From positions 1 to 7,999 of the forward strand of contig JAGDAM010000184.1 in NCBI GenBank assembly GCA_017959485.1: DNA of 7,999 nucleotides. Direction: 5' to 3'. This DNA is from Clostridia bacterium (lineage in GTDB: Bacteria > Bacillota_A > Clostridia > Oscillospirales > CAG-272). The notes beneath the pieces are model-generated. The model worked only from the letters and a program-made list of their open reading frames with translations, made no database searches and was not told the origin of the DNA. The translations under genes were made by a program, and so were the position numbers. Shown here piece after piece: positions 1-5,599 of this stretch; within the stretch, counting starts at the first letter, position 1; every line of letters begins with the position of its first letter.

Positions 1-4
1 GTTC

Positions 5-460
5 TCACCCATCCTTCGGCACCTCCTTTCCCTCTCGCGCTCTTCGGACGTCGATCATCCATTGTTCCATGATTCTCTGTTGGTTCTCGTATTCCTCGCG
101 TTCGCGCCGCTCTTCCTTTTCCTGCGCGTCCCGCACCGTGACGGGATATGGCTCGGTTGGATATGGCAGAGGCTTTGTCCCGGCCTTGGCAAACGCACGA
201 AGCACCGGAACGGCGTCGAGGACCGCTTCGTAGACATACATACCTTGCCGCCACAGGTCGCGCTCGTCGCGCCGCCTCTGGATCTCGTAAGCCTTCCTGT
301 ACGCGATAACCGCCGTGCAGTCCCCGCTCCAAAACAGAGCGTATGGCATTCCGATGGCAAGGTAGTACGGTAAGTGTTCGTCAAATATAGCGGAAGCAGA
401 AGAGGGAGGACGCTGATGATCCTCCCCCTCCGAAGAGTCACTTACCAGCTCTTCTTCCAC
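5..460 (-). CDS. Tail assembly chaperone, second frame (gpT-like part of a -1 frameshift product)
   Basis: This frame encodes the C-terminal part of the long tail chaperone form. From its first conventional start (GTG 460) it has 151 residues, but no ribosome site precedes that GTG. The frame is open back through the slip site, so expression as a fusion (103 residues from the first frame plus 153 from this one) is the likely mode. It begins acidic and Ser/Pro-rich (SDSSEGED), then shows HLPYYLAIGMPYALFWSGDC (about 29-48), a helix AYRKAYEIQRRRDERDLW, QGMYVYEAVLDAVPVLRAFA and TKPLPYPTEPYP. It ends in a highly charged helix of about 40 residues rich in Glu/Arg. The pattern YYLAIGMPY...FW.GD is typical of this second chaperone part in phages of Firmicutes. 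TGA is at 7-5, so the product is complete; the tape measure gene should follow beyond the left edge. Confidence 0.87.
   Translation of the reverse strand: MEEELVSDSSEGEDHQRPPSSASAIFDEHLPYYLAIGMPYALFWSGDCTAVIAYRKAYEIQRRRDERDLWRQGMYVYEAVLDAVPVLRAFAKAGTKPLPYPTEPYPVTVRDAQEKEERREREEYENQQRIMEQWMIDVRRAREGKEVPKDG
404..426 (-). other. GC-rich hairpin downstream of the tail chaperone slip site
   Basis: On the minus strand GGGAGGA and TCCTCCC form a perfect 7-bp stem around a 9-base loop, and further G/C-rich flanks could extend it with a bulge. It begins about 39 bases after the slip heptamer, further than the usual 5-9 bases. It could act only together with other structure or simply reflect the Ser/Pro-coding sequence. 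Confidence 0.4.
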
Positions 461-774
461 GTCGCGTTTTTTACTGTCTCTCCTTCTTCGGTATCGAAGA
501 GCGATTCGACCGTTTCGGCGTACATTTCGCCGAGCGCGGAGATCAGGTCGCTCTTTTCGCCGACCGCATCCATGATCTTCTCGATCTGTGCGCCTTTCAG
601 CTTGCGGTGATGCGCAAAGAACGCATACCGGATCAGAATCGGGACCATGATGTTCGGTTTGTCGCCGATCTCAGAAAGCACAAGGCCGCTCTGTTCGGCA
701 GCTCTTGCCGCCTCGCGGGTGTACTCAAGGGTGTAATCGGCGTCGCCAAGGGAAAGCGTAATTGTCTTAGCCAT
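442..774 (-). CDS. Tail assembly chaperone, first frame (lambda gpG-like)
   Basis: In long-tailed phages a short chaperone and a frameshifted longer form help assemble the tail on the tape measure protein. The 110-residue product follows the tail tube gene, the standard position. It starts MAKTITLSLGDADYTLEYTR, a beta-hairpin common in these chaperones, continues as helices (RYAFFAHHRKLKGAQIEKIM, about 49-68) and has an acidic end (DTEEGETV) before the slip site at codons 101-103. The unshifted product adds only ATWKKSW. AGGAGG lies eight bases before the ATG. The overlapping -1 frame, with no ribosome site of its own, supports production of a longer form of about 256 residues. Confidence 0.88.
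   Translation of the reverse strand: MAKTITLSLGDADYTLEYTREAARAAEQSGLVLSEIGDKPNIMVPILIRYAFFAHHRKLKGAQIEKIMDAVGEKSDLISALGEMYAETVESLFDTEEGETVKNATWKKSW
466..472 (-). promoter_or_regulatory. Programmed -1 frameshift slip site A AAA AAC
   Basis: Within the chaperone gene, codons GTA AAA AAC (residues 101-103) contain a canonical X XXY YYZ heptamer in the right phase. Both tRNAs can re-pair after a -1 slip, and reading then continues CGC GAC GTG GAA into the second frame. It lies 25 bases before the 0-frame stop. Possible downstream stimulators are GAAGAG/CTCTTC, beginning 11 bases after the site, and the stronger hairpin at 404-426. Confidence 0.85.
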
Positions 775-803
775 CGCTAAAACCTCCTATATAGTGTTCG
801 GTG

Positions 804-1238
804 TCAGCTCGAAGCCTTGGTGGGACCGGAGCTTGCGTTGATGGAGATGGTCATCTCCTGCGCTTCATTGACGCCGCCGCCGTTCTTGTAGACGGAGAGG
901 ACGCCAGTCATCTCGAATTTTCCGTCGGAACCAGTAGGCGTAACAACGCCGCCAGATTCCGTGCCGCCGAACCAGACGGCGAAGGACTTCTCCGTACCTG
1001 CAACTGCCGCAACGGTGTCGTAGTCAGCGGCGGTGTAGTTCGCGGTGAAGGTGATCGTTTCGAGGTCTTCGACGCCAGGAACCGTTTTGCGCTTCTTGTC
1101 GGAGAGCGTGGTCACGTCGATGGTTTCCGGCACGCCGCCGAGGTCGCCGAACGATTTAATATCGACGAGCTTCGAGTAAGTGATGGTCCCGGTGCCAGAG
1201 CCGAGCATCAGAAAGGTTTTGTAGGTAGAGAATGCCAT
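804..1238 (-). CDS. Major tail tube protein
   Basis: This subunit stacks into the central tube of the long tail. The 144-residue product matches the size of small siphovirus tube proteins and is almost wholly beta-rich. Landmarks are KLVDIKSFGDLGGVPETIDV (about 23-42), TTLSDKKRKTVPGVEDLETI (about 43-62), FTANYTAADY, KSFAVWFGG and the terminal strands ALSVYKNGGG-like (GVLSVYKNGGGVNEAQEMTI). The tail ends in the flexible NASSGPTKASS. The ATG has a perfect AGGAGGT eight bases upstream, the strongest ribosome site in the cluster, which fits a protein needed in many copies. It is followed after 29 bases by the chaperone gene. Confidence 0.93.
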   Translation of the reverse strand: MAFSTYKTFLMLGSGTGTITYSKLVDIKSFGDLGGVPETIDVTTLSDKKRKTVPGVEDLETITFTANYTAADYDTVAAVAGTEKSFAVWFGGTESGGVVTPTGSDGKFEMTGVLSVYKNGGGVNEAQEMTISINASSGPTKASS

Positions 1239-1244
1239 GTGGCT

Positions 1245-1646
1245 TTACCTCCTGTAAATTACATTGTTGGTGTCTACGGATGCCACATAACGAGCGGTGA
1301 TCCGGTAGACGGTGCCGCGGTCCATGTTGACAGGGTTGGTCATGCTTCTCGCAAATCCAGCACGGATCATCACGTCATCAACAACGGCATACAGAGCTTT
1401 ACAGGCGGATTTCCGGCCCTTCGTTGCGTTGGAGTAGCAGTCCACTTGATACATGACGTTCGCATGACGCTCGTTGCTGCCGCTGTCGATGGTGTCGATC
1501 CGCGTGGAGTTGTTCAGCTCCTGCACGGACACGAAAGGGAATTTCGCCGGGGATCGCTCCTCGACGTTGGAGACCGTCGCTTTCGGATAAGCGGCGAGAA
1601 CCGCAGTCCGCACAGCGAGATATACGTCCTGCTCTATATCGATCAT
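1245..1646 (-). CDS. Tail terminator protein
   Basis: Tail terminators cap the finished tail tube and join it to the neck. The 133-residue product starts MIDIEQDVYLAVRTAVLAAY and contains FPFVSVQELNNSTRIDTIDS (about 42-61), then a strand NVMYQVDCYSN, a helix GRKSACKALYAVVDDVMIRA and final strands RITARYVASVDTNNVI. This is the alpha/beta pattern of siphovirus tail terminators in the slot between gp10-like and tail tube genes. The start ATG 1646 overlaps the previous stop as ATGA and has GGAGG ten bases upstream. A longer frame beginning at 1715 would overlap the previous gene by more than 70 bases and is unlikely. Its own last codons and stop (AGG AGG TAA) form the ribosome site of the tail tube gene, linking the two. 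Confidence 0.82.
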   Translation of the reverse strand: MIDIEQDVYLAVRTAVLAAYPKATVSNVEERSPAKFPFVSVQELNNSTRIDTIDSGSNERHANVMYQVDCYSNATKGRKSACKALYAVVDDVMIRAGFARSMTNPVNMDRGTVYRITARYVASVDTNNVIYRR

Positions 1647-2158
1647 CGCGTAAATACCTCCCATGCTGTTCTTGCGATCGCGTCGCGCATATCCTCTGCG
1701 GCGAGATACATGCACATGTTTGCGTTGTTGCCGTGGGTAAGGATTTCCCCGGCATGCGGCCCGTCTTGGATGACTTCGCCGTTTGTGCCGGGTTCTCCTT
1801 CATACCGCCATGCTTGCAGTTTGCCAAGACCATAGCCGTATTCTCCTCGGAACATTCCGAGATCATCAGCCCGTGGGTGCTCGACGGGGTTGTAAACGCC
1901 CGTTCCGAATTCGATAAACAGAATGCTTTTGCCTTCCGCCACGATTTGGAGCGTGTTTTCGTCGATCCACACGGGTGAACGCACGACGACGTCGTTGTCA
2001 CCGTCGTACTCCGCCTCCGAGAATCGGATGGTGGCGTTGCGGACACCGATCTGCGCGAGTTCTTCGAGGAATTCACGCATACGGGCGTCCCGCTTCGCCT
2101 TCTCGAAGAAGGGATGCCGGAGCACTTGTGTGAGCCCCATGAGTTCCATTCGGATCAC
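1643..2158 (-). CDS. HK97 gp10-like neck / tail-completion protein
   Basis: HK97 gp10-like proteins act at the head-tail junction during tail completion. The 171-residue product has the family hallmark FIEFGTGVYNP (about 81-91), preceded by EAEYDGDNDVVVRSPVW (about 48-64). After it comes a Gly-rich loop (about 100-145) and a closing amphipathic helix MYLAAEDMRDAIARTAWEVF (about 150-169). The start is GTG at 2158-2156, overlapping the upstream TGA as GTGA, with AAGG ten bases upstream; an ATG at codon 4 is too far from that site. It ends in TGA that overlaps the next ATG (ATGA). These overlaps indicate coupled translation of three neck genes. Confidence 0.88.
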   Translation of the reverse strand: MIRMELMGLTQVLRHPFFEKAKRDARMREFLEELAQIGVRNATIRFSEAEYDGDNDVVVRSPVWIDENTLQIVAEGKSILFIEFGTGVYNPVEHPRADDLGMFRGEYGYGLGKLQAWRYEGEPGTNGEVIQDGPHAGEILTHGNNANMCMYLAAEDMRDAIARTAWEVFTR

Positions 2159-2592
2159 GAGACGTTCACCTTCTTTAATGCGTATGACAGGACGTTGATG
2201 GACTTGTCCACCTTGATGATGATATGGTCGAAAACGAGCTGCCCGTCGTCATCGTAAACCGATTCCCCGTCGTCAAACACGGGCTGTCCGTGTTCGTAGT
2301 GGACGGGGCGGTCGATGATCAGGACGGAGTACTCATCCATCGGGCAATCCATATCGGCAACAACAAGGGTTTTGTCGTAACGGAGATCCACGCCGAACGG
2401 CTCCACGGCACTCTGTGAGTTGATACCGTATCTGCCGTTGAATCCGGCGTTGACGTTCGCCATCATTTTGCGCAGAGGGCCGTATCTCGCTCTGCGCTCT
2501 CCGGTGGGATGCTCGTTGGTGTCGAGGATGTCTTCCTCCCCGAGGTACAGAGCATACCACACCGGAATCGCATTGCGTTTAAGTGCCTTCAT
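2155..2592 (-). CDS. Probable head-closure / neck protein (145 aa)
   Basis: The gene lies between the connector and the gp10-like gene, where head-closure (stopper) proteins normally sit. The start chosen is ATG 2592 (MKALKRNAIPVWYALYLGEE), because GGGAGG lies five bases before it and the overlap with the preceding gene is then only 14 bases; Met codons at 2616 or 2715 lack a ribosome site. The 145-residue product is beta-rich with no membrane segment. It has a strand-turn start, a middle part PFGVDLRYDKTLVVADMD (about 65-82), and a C-terminal IIIKVDKSINVLSYALKKV. Between these, residues 101-123 form an acidic repeat (GQPVFDDG...GQLVFDH) that looks inserted. It ends in TGA that overlaps the next GTG. 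I recognise the position and general type, but the stopper role is inferred from gene order. Confidence 0.7.
   Translation of the reverse strand: MKALKRNAIPVWYALYLGEEDILDTNEHPTGERRARYGPLRKMMANVNAGFNGRYGINSQSAVEPFGVDLRYDKTLVVADMDCPMDEYSVLIIDRPVHYEHGQPVFDDGESVYDDDGQLVFDHIIIKVDKSINVLSYALKKVNVS
2224..2292 (-). repeat. Imperfect acidic repeat inside the head-closure gene
   Basis: Residues 101-123 contain GQPVFDD and GQLVFDH separated by GESVYDDD, which is itself similar. The matching 18-base blocks agree at 13 positions and differ mostly at third codon positions, which fits an old tandem duplication kept in frame under selection for an acidic loop. Confidence 0.5.
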
Positions 2593-2911
2593 GCGCGCCT
2601 CCCACGACGCCGACATACGGAACGATTCCACGGAAGTATTCTTCCGGCACGTCAGCAGAACCGTACTTCCGGTCGATGCCGTTCTCGTTGTGCGACGTTT
2701 GCCCTTCGGCTCCACGCTTGTTCAGCAGATAGGCCGCGATGTCGACCTGATTTGCCGCGTACTGCTCCGGCATGTCGGTAATGTCGGACTGGAAAGGATA
2801 GAGCCGACGGAGGATCTTTGTTCTGGCAAGGCCGAGGTAGGCGGCGAGCTGATCCGCGTCAGTTTCCCCGGTCATTTGAGAAAGCAATGCCCGTTTTTCT
2901 TCAAGCGTCAT
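2579..2911 (-). CDS. Head-tail connector (portal adaptor) protein
   Basis: Connector proteins of this type bind below the portal and form the first ring of the neck after packaging. The 110-residue product is mainly helical in its first 65 residues. It has the sequence pattern usual for these small connectors in phages of Firmicutes: MTLEEKRALLSQMTGETD, LAAYLGLARTKILRRLYPF (about 22-40), QVDIAAYLLNKRGAEGQTSH (about 55-74), then NGIDRKYGSADVPEEY. The start ATG 2911 has a strong AAGGAGG eight bases upstream, placed just after the stop of the cadherin-like frame. Its end overlaps the next gene by 14 bases, which suggests coupled translation. The family is assigned from residue pattern and gene order, without structural proof. 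Confidence 0.87.
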   Translation of the reverse strand: MTLEEKRALLSQMTGETDADQLAAYLGLARTKILRRLYPFQSDITDMPEQYAANQVDIAAYLLNKRGAEGQTSHNENGIDRKYGSADVPEEYFRGIVPYVGVVGGAHEGT

Positions 2912-2928
2912 ACTTGCCGCCTCCTTTC

Positions 2929-3171
2929 TTATTCAGCCGTGACCGTAACGGTGTAGACCGTCGAATCCGACGTTCCTGTTACCGTGATGGTGAGGACATT
3001 TTCACCCTCCGACCACGTTGCCGAGGATCCGTTTTCGATTTCCGTCTCACCGAGAAGGATTTCAACCTCTGCGGTGTCATCGGTCGGCGTTGCGGTCACT
3101 TTGTTCGTCGCGTTGGTGGTTGTGGCTGTGTACTCCAACGTGTCAGATGCGAACGTCGGAGTCAGTGTCAC
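2929..3171 (-). CDS. Cadherin-like beta-sandwich domain, probably a -1 frameshift extension of the capsid protein
   Basis: The reading frame holds one all-beta domain of the cadherin-like/Ig-like type often found on phage capsids and tails. Visible features are TLTPTFASDTLEYTATTTNA, repeated Thr/Val strands, ENGSSATWSEGENVLTITV and the end strand TVYTVTVTAE, then TAA. The only conventional start is GTG at 3171, with GGGAG one base away, too close to be a working ribosome site. The domain clearly begins earlier: the codons before GTG read NLSSLSGLTIGS, which supplies the expected first strand (LSSL...TLTPTF...YT). That first strand runs back to the capsid stop, so the natural reading is a domain fused to the capsid protein through a -1 shift within 3201-3261 (the frame closes at 3262-3264). 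A free 80-residue product is the alternative. A single missing base in the A run would also explain it. Confidence 0.8.
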   Translation of the reverse strand: MTLTPTFASDTLEYTATTTNATNKVTATPTDDTAEVEILLGETEIENGSSATWSEGENVLTITVTGTSDSTVYTVTVTAE

Positions 3172-3210
3172 GCTCCCAATCGTCAGCCCCGAAAGGGAGC
3201 TTAGGTTTTT
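3172..3210 (-). promoter_or_regulatory. Probable -1 frameshift site at the capsid stop (A AAA run plus hairpin)
   Basis: At the capsid end the 0 frame reads GTG GCA AAA ACC TAA. The AAA codon (3209-3207) can slip back one base onto an identical AAA. This gives the -1 frame AAA AAC CTA AGC and bypasses the stop. A perfect stem GCTCCC/GGGAGC (3195-3200 with 3172-3177, 17-base loop) starts six bases after the slip codon, the spacing expected of a stimulator. An alternative inner stem, GCTCC/GGGGC, starts at the same point. The site is not a full X XXY YYZ heptamer, since the ACC codon does not re-pair well, so efficiency is uncertain. Confidence 0.5.
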
Positions 3211-4385
3211 GCCACCACGTCGCCGGTAGCGGAGGCGATGGCCTGTCCAGCACCGTTGACTTCAACGACGCGGTACTTGTGGCCGTTGGTGGTGGAGACG
3301 ACCTGGTCGTCCACGACTTCGGTCCAGCCCGTGGTGTCGAACTGAGCGAGGTAGGTGGGAGCGGCAGGAGCAGTGGAGGCCTGAGCCTTGAAGTAGTACT
3401 TACCGCCGTTGACCGTCGGATCGGGAACAGTCAGTTCAGCGTCGCCAGCGGAGCCAGCCGCATATGCAGCCGTGGAGAAGCCGGTGATGGAGCCGAGAGA
3501 ACCGGAAGCCTCAACGGTAACAACCGCGATGCCGTCGATGTACTCAGCCCAGAGAGCCATGCCCATGAGAGCGAAGACGTTGCCGGTAGCGCGAGTGTAG
3601 TCACCTTCCGCATGGAAGCCGATGAGGTTGGTCACACCCTGCGTGGTGTAGTTCAGACCCATAGCGGCGAAGTTGCTGTCGCCCGGATCGATGTAGTAGA
3701 GGTCGATGTTATCAACCGGAAGAGCGATTACAGTGCCGGAAGGAATGTCGGTTTCGGAGAGGAGGAAGAGGGTACGATAGCCCATGAAGTCCTCGACATA
3801 GGAAACGCCGAATCTGTTCTGGATCGTGATCTGAGCCGCGCCGAGGTAGTTGTACGCGTCGAGAATGTTGGCGAAACCAACGACTTCGGTGACGGTCTTG
3901 CGCATCTCCTGGAACTTGTTGACGACCTGACCCTTTGCCATAGCGAGAGCCATCTGCCAAGTGGTGGCAGTATAGGTCAGTTCGCCGGAGCGGAGGAAGG
4001 TATAGAAGGAGGTGAGGACCTTGTTCTGAAGTTCGTTGAGGAAGGCTTCGTCGGTCTTCTGGATCGCGACAGCCGCGCCGAACTTATCGACCGCTTCGAT
4101 GGAAACGGACTTCGCGTACTTCTCGATGGTGACATCGGAGTAAAGCACGGGTTCCACGGTCGCACGGGAGAACGGAATCAGTTCACCTTCGCCGACGCTG
4201 TCCTGGAGCGTGATAGCCGCTCTGGAAGAGACGAGCTTCGTGCCGGGGGTCTTGCGGATGGGACGGGAAATGCCCATGATGTTCATGAGAGCCGCCCAGT
4301 TGTTTCCGAATACGGTTACGAAATCCTGTTCGCGGACGGACACGGTGATGTCCTGCGCTCTGGTGAGATAATCAAGCTGTGCCAT
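3201..4385 (-). CDS. Major capsid protein with C-terminal extra domain
   Basis: This is the shell subunit. The 394-residue product follows the scaffold gene, lacks signal or membrane segments, and has the alternating beta and helix pattern of HK97-fold capsids encoded next to SPP1-type portals. Examples are VREQDFVTVFGNNWAALMNI (about 17-36), a loop with GEGELIPFSR (about 65-74), a long helix with TDEAFLNELQNKVL (about 111-124), and the late GNVFALMGMALWAEYIDGIA (about 268-287) that closes the core. After a Gly/Ala-rich linker (about 294-316) comes a beta-rich domain to the end, with YYFKAQAS, TTGWTEVVDD and NGHKYRVVEVN. It probably sits on the outer shell surface. The start ATG is preceded by AAAGG nine bases away. 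The gene stops at TAA 3203-3201, but the -1 frame stays open and continues with a cadherin-like domain, so a longer form of about 485 residues is possible. Confidence 0.95.
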   Translation of the reverse strand: MAQLDYLTRAQDITVSVREQDFVTVFGNNWAALMNIMGISRPIRKTPGTKLVSSRAAITLQDSVGEGELIPFSRATVEPVLYSDVTIEKYAKSVSIEAVDKFGAAVAIQKTDEAFLNELQNKVLTSFYTFLRSGELTYTATTWQMALAMAKGQVVNKFQEMRKTVTEVVGFANILDAYNYLGAAQITIQNRFGVSYVEDFMGYRTLFLLSETDIPSGTVIALPVDNIDLYYIDPGDSNFAAMGLNYTTQGVTNLIGFHAEGDYTRATGNVFALMGMALWAEYIDGIAVVTVEASGSLGSITGFSTAAYAAGSAGDAELTVPDPTVNGGKYYFKAQASTAPAAPTYLAQFDTTGWTEVVDDQVVSTTNGHKYRVVEVNGAGQAIASATGDVVAKT

Positions 4386-4406
4386 AGTTTGTTGCCTTTC
4401 TTGTTG

Positions 4407-4940
4407 TTAACTTGACTGAGCAAGTTTGGCGAGTGCCTCCTGACGCTGACCGGCGTCGAGGACGTACCGCCCATGCTCGTCTGTTTTATAGATTTCATCG
4501 CGGGTAAGTACCTTCTCCCCGCCTCCCGCCGGACGGGGCATGTTCTTGAGAGACGCCGCCTGTGCGTCCTTCTCACGGGCCGCATTGACAGCCGCGTGAT
4601 TCGCAAAGACAGTCTCGTCGTCTCCTGCCACATACGCCTGTGCCGTCTTTTCGGCCAGGTCTTCGTCGAATCCGAGTTTGAGATACGACGCTCTGAGGTT
4701 GGCGACGCGCTTATCTTTCTCCATGTCCGCGAGTTTCTTTTCCAGGTCCGCAATACGGGCCTCGGAATCCTTCGCGGTCTTTTTGAACGCCGCCGCTTCG
4801 CTGTTTGCCTTGGATGCCGCATTCTTGTAGCGGTCGATTTCCGACGTGTCGTCCACTTCCATTGCCAGGATAGCGGCGAGTTTCTCGTCGGATGTCATGT
4901 TGTCGTAGTTCTCGATCTTGCTCGTGTCGATCTTTGCCAT
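4407..4940 (-). CDS. Capsid scaffolding protein
   Basis: Scaffolds are helical internal proteins that direct capsid subunits into a shell of the right size and then leave or are cut. This 177-residue product sits directly before the major capsid gene, the usual scaffold position. It is rich in Ala, Lys, Asp and Glu with no membrane segment. Residues about 31-80 form a likely coiled coil (for example DLEKKLADMEKDKR), followed by the helical LRASYLKLGFDEDLAEKTAQ (about 82-101). A Gly/Pro linker (PRPAGGGEK, about 135-143) leads to a short C-terminal tail with a final helix (QRQEALAKLAQ) that may be the capsid-binding part. This layout resembles the gp20-like and DUF4355-like scaffolds of phages of Firmicutes. 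The ATG start has GGAGG eight bases upstream. No protease gene is visible, so any removal would be uncleaved exit or use a protease encoded elsewhere. Confidence 0.88.
   Translation of the reverse strand: MAKIDTSKIENYDNMTSDEKLAAILAMEVDDTSEIDRYKNAASKANSEAAAFKKTAKDSEARIADLEKKLADMEKDKRVANLRASYLKLGFDEDLAEKTAQAYVAGDDETVFANHAAVNAAREKDAQAASLKNMPRPAGGGEKVLTRDEIYKTDEHGRYVLDAGQRQEALAKLAQSS
4409..4426 (-). repeat. Short hairpin over the scaffold stop codon
   Basis: On the minus strand AACTTG and CAAGTT form a 6-bp perfect stem around a 6-base loop, covering the last scaffold codons and the first base of its stop. There is no T tract, so it is not a terminator. It precedes the capsid ribosome site (AAAGG, nine bases before ATG 4385) and might influence the ratio of scaffold to capsid. 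It is short enough to be chance. Confidence 0.3.
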
Positions 4941-5026
4941 AGTAAATGCCTCCGCGTTTGGTGAAGCGGTTCACTCCGCTGTGTTCTCTGTTATTGAGCG
5001 TTGTCTCGCTATGCGTTTTATAGACT

Positions 5027-5599
5027 TCACTGTCTGATATATGTAACCCGGCAGCGGCAATTCACATTGTTTGACGCCGACCGGAATCCACCGGGGTAAT
5101 AGGCTTCGTCTCCATCCCATGTATAGAACAGAGACTTGAGCGGAACACGCACACCTTCGAGAGGACTGTGCGTATCTCTGACGCGGAGGTCCCGCATCGT
5201 CCGCCAGATTTTATAGATTCTCGCGTCTTCTTCCTCTTCGACTTCCTCGGCCCGGTCGTTTCCTCCGCCGTTGTACAGGCGGTGCCATTCCGTTTCCAGA
5301 ACTTTCTGGAATCTGGCCTTGTCTCGGTCGATAACGCACTCTGCCACGCGATCGTCGGTGTCCAACCCATCGAACTTGACGGTAAGTAATTTTGACATTT
5401 TGGAACGATCCGCGACCCGTTCGGGTGAATCCCCGAGTTCGTATCCGCAATCGAAGTAACCGAGGAGATATGCTTCTTCGAGGAGCGATTCGACGCGCCG
5501 CTGCGCCTCGTCAACCGTCACGGTGTCGACGTCGATCCGGCCGGCCAGCACATTCAATTCGTCGAAGTATGCGAGATATCGCTGTTCAATCGCATTCAT
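5027..5599 (-). CDS. Minor head protein, SPP1 gp7 / Mu F type (short form)
   Basis: Proteins of this family bind the portal inside the prohead and take part in head assembly and, in SPP1, DNA ejection. The C-terminal half carries the family signature: KIWRTMRDLRVRDTHSPLEG (about 130-149), then VPLKSLFYTWDG, YYPGGF, and the closing NVNCRCRVTY (about 178-187). At 190 residues it is shorter than SPP1 gp7 (about 300), with a reduced helical N-terminal part and an acidic run (EEVEEEEDA, about 118-126). The ATG at 5599 is the only plausible start, because the frame is closed by TAG upstream. No ribosome site is visible before it; the preceding bases are the T tract of the terminator. Translation may therefore depend on coupling to the short frame at 5586-5660. 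An 86-bp gap with small hairpins follows before the scaffold gene. The family call is solid; the exact role in this phage is inferred. Confidence 0.9.
   Translation of the reverse strand: MNAIEQRYLAYFDELNVLAGRIDVDTVTVDEAQRRVESLLEEAYLLGYFDCGYELGDSPERVADRSKMSKLLTVKFDGLDTDDRVAECVIDRDKARFQKVLETEWHRLYNGGGNDRAEEVEEEEDARIYKIWRTMRDLRVRDTHSPLEGVRVPLKSLFYTWDGDEAYYPGGFRSASNNVNCRCRVTYIRQ

Noticed and set aside
801..1835. Long plus-strand open frames (801-1835, 3018-4415, 5600-7174).
   Set aside because: They lie antisense to clear phage genes, have no ribosome sites or family features, and are long only because of the GC-rich codon use of the real genes opposite.
1399..2076. Minus-strand 225-codon frame overlapping the gp10-like and terminator genes.
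   Set aside because: Its composition (Ser/Arg/Thr-rich) is that of an out-of-frame reading, and both overlapped genes have recognisable products with coupled starts.
2593..2715. Upstream extension of the head-closure gene to a Met at 2715.
   Set aside because: It would overlap the connector gene by more than 130 bases, lacks a ribosome site, and the added residues look like out-of-frame sequence.
5017..5046. TATAAA at 5017-5022 as a promoter for scaffold and capsid downstream of the terminator.
   Set aside because: No acceptable -35 box at 16-18 bp (the best, TTACAT, matches two of six).
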